This document shows positions 62,601-64,000 of a stretch of 64,000 nucleotides of DNA, piece by piece (position 1 is the first letter of the stretch; every line of letters begins with the position of its first letter). The notes under the pieces were generated by a model, which made no database searches, was not told the DNA's origin, and was given only the letters and a program-made list of their open reading frames with translations. Position numbers and translations under genes: made by a program. The DNA is from Hydractinia symbiolongicarpus (lineage: Eukaryota > Cnidaria > Hydrozoa > Anthoathecata > Hydractiniidae): the NCBI RefSeq assembly GCF_029227915.1, contig NC_079882.1:8434001-8498000 (forward strand). The letters are read 5' to 3'.

Positions 62601-63600
62601 GTTCAGTAATACCTTCTCACGAAGAAAGGGATAGTGTTCAGTAATACCTTCTCACGAAGAAAGGGATAGTGTTCAGTAATACCTTCTCACGAAGAAAGGG
62701 ATAGTGTTCAGTAATACCTTCTCACGAAGAAAGGGATAGTGTTCAGTAATACCTTCTCACGAAGAAAGGGATAGTGTTCAGTAATACCTTCTCACGAAGA
62801 AAGGGATAGTGTTCAGTAATACTTTCTCACGAAGAAAGGGATAGTGTTCAGTAATACCTTTTCACGAGGAAAGGGATAGTGTTCAGTAATACTTTCCCAC
62901 GAAGAAAGGGATTGTGTTCAGTAATACTTTGCCACGGAAGAAAAGGATAGTGCTCGCCAGTGCTTTGTCACAAAAAAATTGAAACTATTTTGTAGCAATT
63001 CAACATAAAGTAAGAAAAAGTGCTTAGTGGTATTAGAGGATTGTCACAATAAATTTCCGAAGAGAACTAAAAGTATGCATTTTTGATTTTAGGGAAATCG
63101 ACGAAGACAGTAAGGTATGTGCAAGGAATGGTAATTAGTAAATCAGTTTCTCCTTATATATTTGGTGTTATAATTGGTGTTGAAAGTTCTTTTTTTTGTC
63201 AGTTGGTGTGAAGCAGCGTTTGTTCTTTACTTCTTAGGCCAGAAGCTTCGTCAAAGTTTCCTTTTCTGTTTATGATATCTGTGGTGGCCATTGTGGGAGC
63301 TTACTTTCTTTACCACAACAAAGCTAAGGTAAGCTTTGTTTTTTTATGAGTTTGTGAAAATGCTCTGCTCTGGTTTGACATGAAAAAAAAATTCCCTTTA
63401 ATTTTAGATTATGGGTTTAGTAGTTGAAGGGAGGAACGCTGGAAATCGAAGAAATTCTCCAGGATACCAAAAGTTACGGAATTTAGAAGAAGCTATGCCT
63501 GGAATGCAAAGTGAGAACCCGTTGATAAGAATATTTTTTCGCTTGTTTTTTGTGCATTGTCAAACCCATACATTTTTTTTCTTTAGAACACGTTGCTTGA
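41652..63600 (+). CDS. TGOLN2: TGN38/TGOLN2-like type I membrane protein with EGF and mucin stalk, complete, 15 exons
   Basis: TGN38/TGOLN2 cycles between the trans-Golgi network and the plasma membrane. Exons: 41652-41724, 43256-43282, 46444-46590, 49464-49523, 50086-50154, 50519-50545, 51334-51417, 53787-53825, 58292-58333, 60781-60819, 61299-61340, 63093-63114, 63238-63328, 63408-63510, 63587-63600. All splice borders and phases agree, giving 292 residues. Parts: signal peptide 1-22; EGF-like module about 37-79 with six Cys (CHC pair included); Thr-rich stalk 83-202 with acidic Ser/Gly blocks such as SESGSGDGNES; TM helix about 231-250; cytoplasmic tail with YHNKAKIMGLVVEGR and YQKL (274-277), a YxxPhi sorting signal. 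The YHNK...VEGR-to-YQKL layout is what recalls TGN38. KCT2 has a similar tail (EAMP after the YxxL) and is the main alternative. The EGF module is not known from vertebrate TGN38. The tiny last exon is the least certain. Confidence 0.78.
43500..43775 (-). mobile_element. SINE copy 3, reverse orientation
   Basis: On the minus strand it reads gaatgttaccatagccccgg, tgttgccgggagttgtctag, tgggtctgtgtagctcaaaa and tcctggaaataatagacaag, matching the other copies. It is the fullest body of the three. A short inverted repeat of aaataatagacagg/tgtctattattt at 43548-43583 marks its 3' end. It sits in intron 2 of the TGN38-like gene. Confidence 0.65.
44700..45115 (-). pseudogene. 3' fragment of an RTE-like LINE
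   Basis: The minus strand encodes EDIETVDHFVYLGSLFSADS and KEIKCRI near 45110-45000, then AQSLFGHICRMDTKQFI near 44950-44900. These are C-terminal motifs of LINE reverse transcriptases. A 35-base segment starting gtgtcaacaatcgctttcat is duplicated in tandem (44720-44790), and an ATT run (44665-44685) lies at the 3' side. It lies in intron 2 of the TGN38-like gene. Confidence 0.7.
47920..49030 (+). pseudogene. RTE-like LINE copy, 5'-truncated
   Basis: Broken frames encode MVQPMYSNARSRARINDSLS, VGVHQRSVLSPLLFVLVLEA, FLYADDLVLIAE, ENFCYLGDMLCSEGG, LLPLLTSRVLSIELKGRLYE and RLERNDMKMVRWMCNASPRD. The 3' end is gatgatgat at about 49018. It is the same family as the copy at 55253-57822, in the opposite orientation. 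Frameshifts near 48255 and 48655 and a short deletion near 48820 show it is dead. It lies in intron 3 of the TGN38-like gene. Confidence 0.85.
50309..50427. repeat. Long hairpin in TGN38-like intron
   Basis: Arms of about 50 bases (taaaatagcataaacttttc and so on to catagatgta, and its complement ending tattttaa) are nearly perfect, with a loop of about 15 bases. The element is symmetrical and non-coding: a foldback MITE or the end of one. It lies between exons 5 and 6. Confidence 0.75.
51715..51768. repeat. Hairpin, 16-bp arms
   Basis: The arms caaaggagatgataaa (51715-51730) and tttatcatctcctttg (51753-51768) are perfect complements with a 22-base loop. It lies in the intron between exons 7 and 8. 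Confidence 0.6.
52753..52795. repeat. Perfect hairpin, 19-bp arms
   Basis: caataaacaatttgtgatc (52753-52771) pairs exactly with 52777-52795 across a five-base loop. There is no T-run or gene end nearby, so a bacterial-type terminator makes no sense here. It lies in the intron between exons 7 and 8. Confidence 0.7.
55253..57822 (-). pseudogene. RTE-like LINE copy A, ORF cut at its 5' side
   Basis: Read on the minus strand from 57822, it encodes the end of the endonuclease (DFNGHVGKSSEGYRGVHGGY, then SGGCKTQIDYFLVRKSDKK), a linker with ARHRQTWWWNNEVDQCIKEK, then reverse transcriptase (GKAAGVSGIVAEMVKASEY, GNYRGLKLVDQVMKVIERVI, VDLEKAFDRVSRK, VGVHQGSVLSPLLF) and C-terminal GSETWAVKQEDLDRL and RGRPRKTWQEVIRADL. 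The 3' end is a short gat repeat (complement near 55253-55270). The YADD region is shifted out of frame near 56240. The sequence stops abruptly at 57822, where the duplicated intron unit begins. Confidence 0.87.
57822..59142 (+). repeat. Tandem-duplicated intron-exon unit, copy 1
   Basis: From gtctatgttgtttatctata to the short 35-bp minisatellite, this block matches 60828-61970 at high identity, including the exon encoding DTQSGGSESGDGE (58292-58333). It carries about 57 bases (near 58741-58800) missing from copy 2, and only about five minisatellite units (58970-59142). Both flanks are LINE sequence. Confidence 0.9.
59143..60165 (-). pseudogene. RTE-like LINE copy B, endonuclease part only
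   Basis: On the minus strand it starts near 60142 with MRMASVNVGILRGRAGEVVE and CCVQEVRWREASVRF, followed by YGGVGILVAEKWVEKVI and, after a frame change near 59862, VYAPQCGLSEEDKDKFYDEL and MVGGDFNGHVGKSSEGY. It ends at IKEKRKL (59143), joined to minisatellite. Positions 59143-59775 are nearly identical to 57190-57822 of copy A, so A and B are pieces of one insertion separated by the duplication. Confidence 0.87.
60828..61970 (+). repeat. Tandem-duplicated intron-exon unit, copy 2
   Basis: Second copy of the block at 57822-59142, starting just after the exon encoding SSNKKPLTAPTA. It includes the exon encoding DTQSGGSKSGDDE (61299-61340). Differences from copy 1: E-to-K and G-to-D changes in the exon, a roughly 22-base insertion near 61680, and a 57-base gap near 61772. 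It runs into the expanded minisatellite. Confidence 0.9.
61945..62945. repeat. 35-bp minisatellite, about 28 units
   Basis: Unit: cttctcacgaagaaagggat followed by agtgttcagtaatac. The central block (62190-62830) is almost uniform, while the edges hold variants (gaggaaaggg, cgaaataaggg). This suggests growth from the middle. It lies between exons 11 and 12 of the TGN38-like gene. Confidence 0.95.
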
Positions 63601-63638
63601 TGTTAAAAATATTGCATGAAGAAATTAAAGTTTATTCA

Positions 63639-63644
63639 AATAAA
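63639..63644 (+). promoter_or_regulatory. Polyadenylation signal AATAAA of the TGN38-like gene
   Basis: AATAAA occurs 39 bases after the stop codon of the proposed last exon. Its closeness supports that tiny exon as the real end of the gene. Confidence 0.65.
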
Positions 63645-63666
63645 GTCGATGTGGGATGTGGAAATA

Positions 63667-64000
63667 AAGAACGCGTTTCTTTTCAGTGCATTTTTGCGTC
63701 GCAATTATTCTTCCGGCGGTAGATACCCACATTTAAAGAGAAACAAACAATACGAACAAATTTTTTAAAGTATATTAAATTTGTAACAGCAATGCAATTT
63801 TTGCAAGACCTTAGCAAAACAAACCCTTGTCAGCGTTTACTTTAAATGGCCTGTTCTGCAAATGATGATTGACTAAATCCGAAGAATATAAAAGTTCTAC
63901 CCACTTGTTTTCCAGTACGCGCACGTTCGAGTATTACTAGGTTTCGCTGTGGGCACGTTTTATGACATTTGAAATTATTATTATGTAAAAATGTTTTGTA
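63667..64000. other. Downstream spacer, no gene seen
   Basis: AT-rich sequence after the transcript end; no exon or repeat was recognised. Confidence 0.55.

Overview
The window looks like nuclear DNA from an AT-rich invertebrate genome. A cnidarian, probably a hydrozoan, fits best: animal genes with short exons and GT-AG introns, CR1-like LINEs whose ORF2 starts with a PHD finger, RTE-like LINEs, Penelope and pogo elements, and many foldback repeats. The clade is inferred from gene and repeat style, not proven. There are no bacterial-type operons.

Three protein genes can be assembled by hand with intact splice sites and reading frames. (1) Positions 1129-7542, minus strand: the first three coding exons of a cortactin gene (CTTN), which runs off the left edge. 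(2) Positions 11673-28656, minus strand: a complete 16-exon USP8 gene (1,221 codons before the stop) with MIT, inactive rhodanese, WW, 14-3-3-binding and USP catalytic regions. (3) Positions 41652-63600, plus strand: a complete 15-exon gene (292 codons) for a TGN38/TGOLN2-like type I membrane protein, with a signal peptide, an EGF-like domain, a Thr-rich mucin stalk, a transmembrane helix and a YQKL sorting signal. CTTN and USP8 point the same way. USP8 and the TGN38-like gene are head to head, about 13 kb apart. All three are linked to endosome/TGN trafficking or cortical actin, but the window gives no evidence that they act together.

The rest is mostly repeats. CTTN introns hold a TTAA-flanked element and a mariner-like MITE. 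A deleted pogo/Tigger element (8761-10520) separates CTTN from USP8 and carries an antisense HIRAN-like gene remnant. USP8 intron 1 holds a TIR element (22235-28480) that contains a CR1-like LINE, which in turn contains the 3' end of a Penelope-like element. A 22-bp minisatellite fills another USP8 intron. The intergenic region 28.7-41.6 kb has a 127-bp tandem repeat, SINE copies, a decayed LINE, a 31-bp minisatellite and a second TTAA element. Introns of the TGN38-like gene hold four LINE pieces, several perfect hairpins, a tandem duplication that copied a mucin exon, and a 35-bp minisatellite of about 1 kb.

No clearly new biological system was found. The best leads are the pogo element with a HIRAN-like antisense gene, a LINE-Penelope junction present at two separate sites, a hammerhead-like core in the Penelope end, and stalk growth by exon duplication in the TGN38-like gene.
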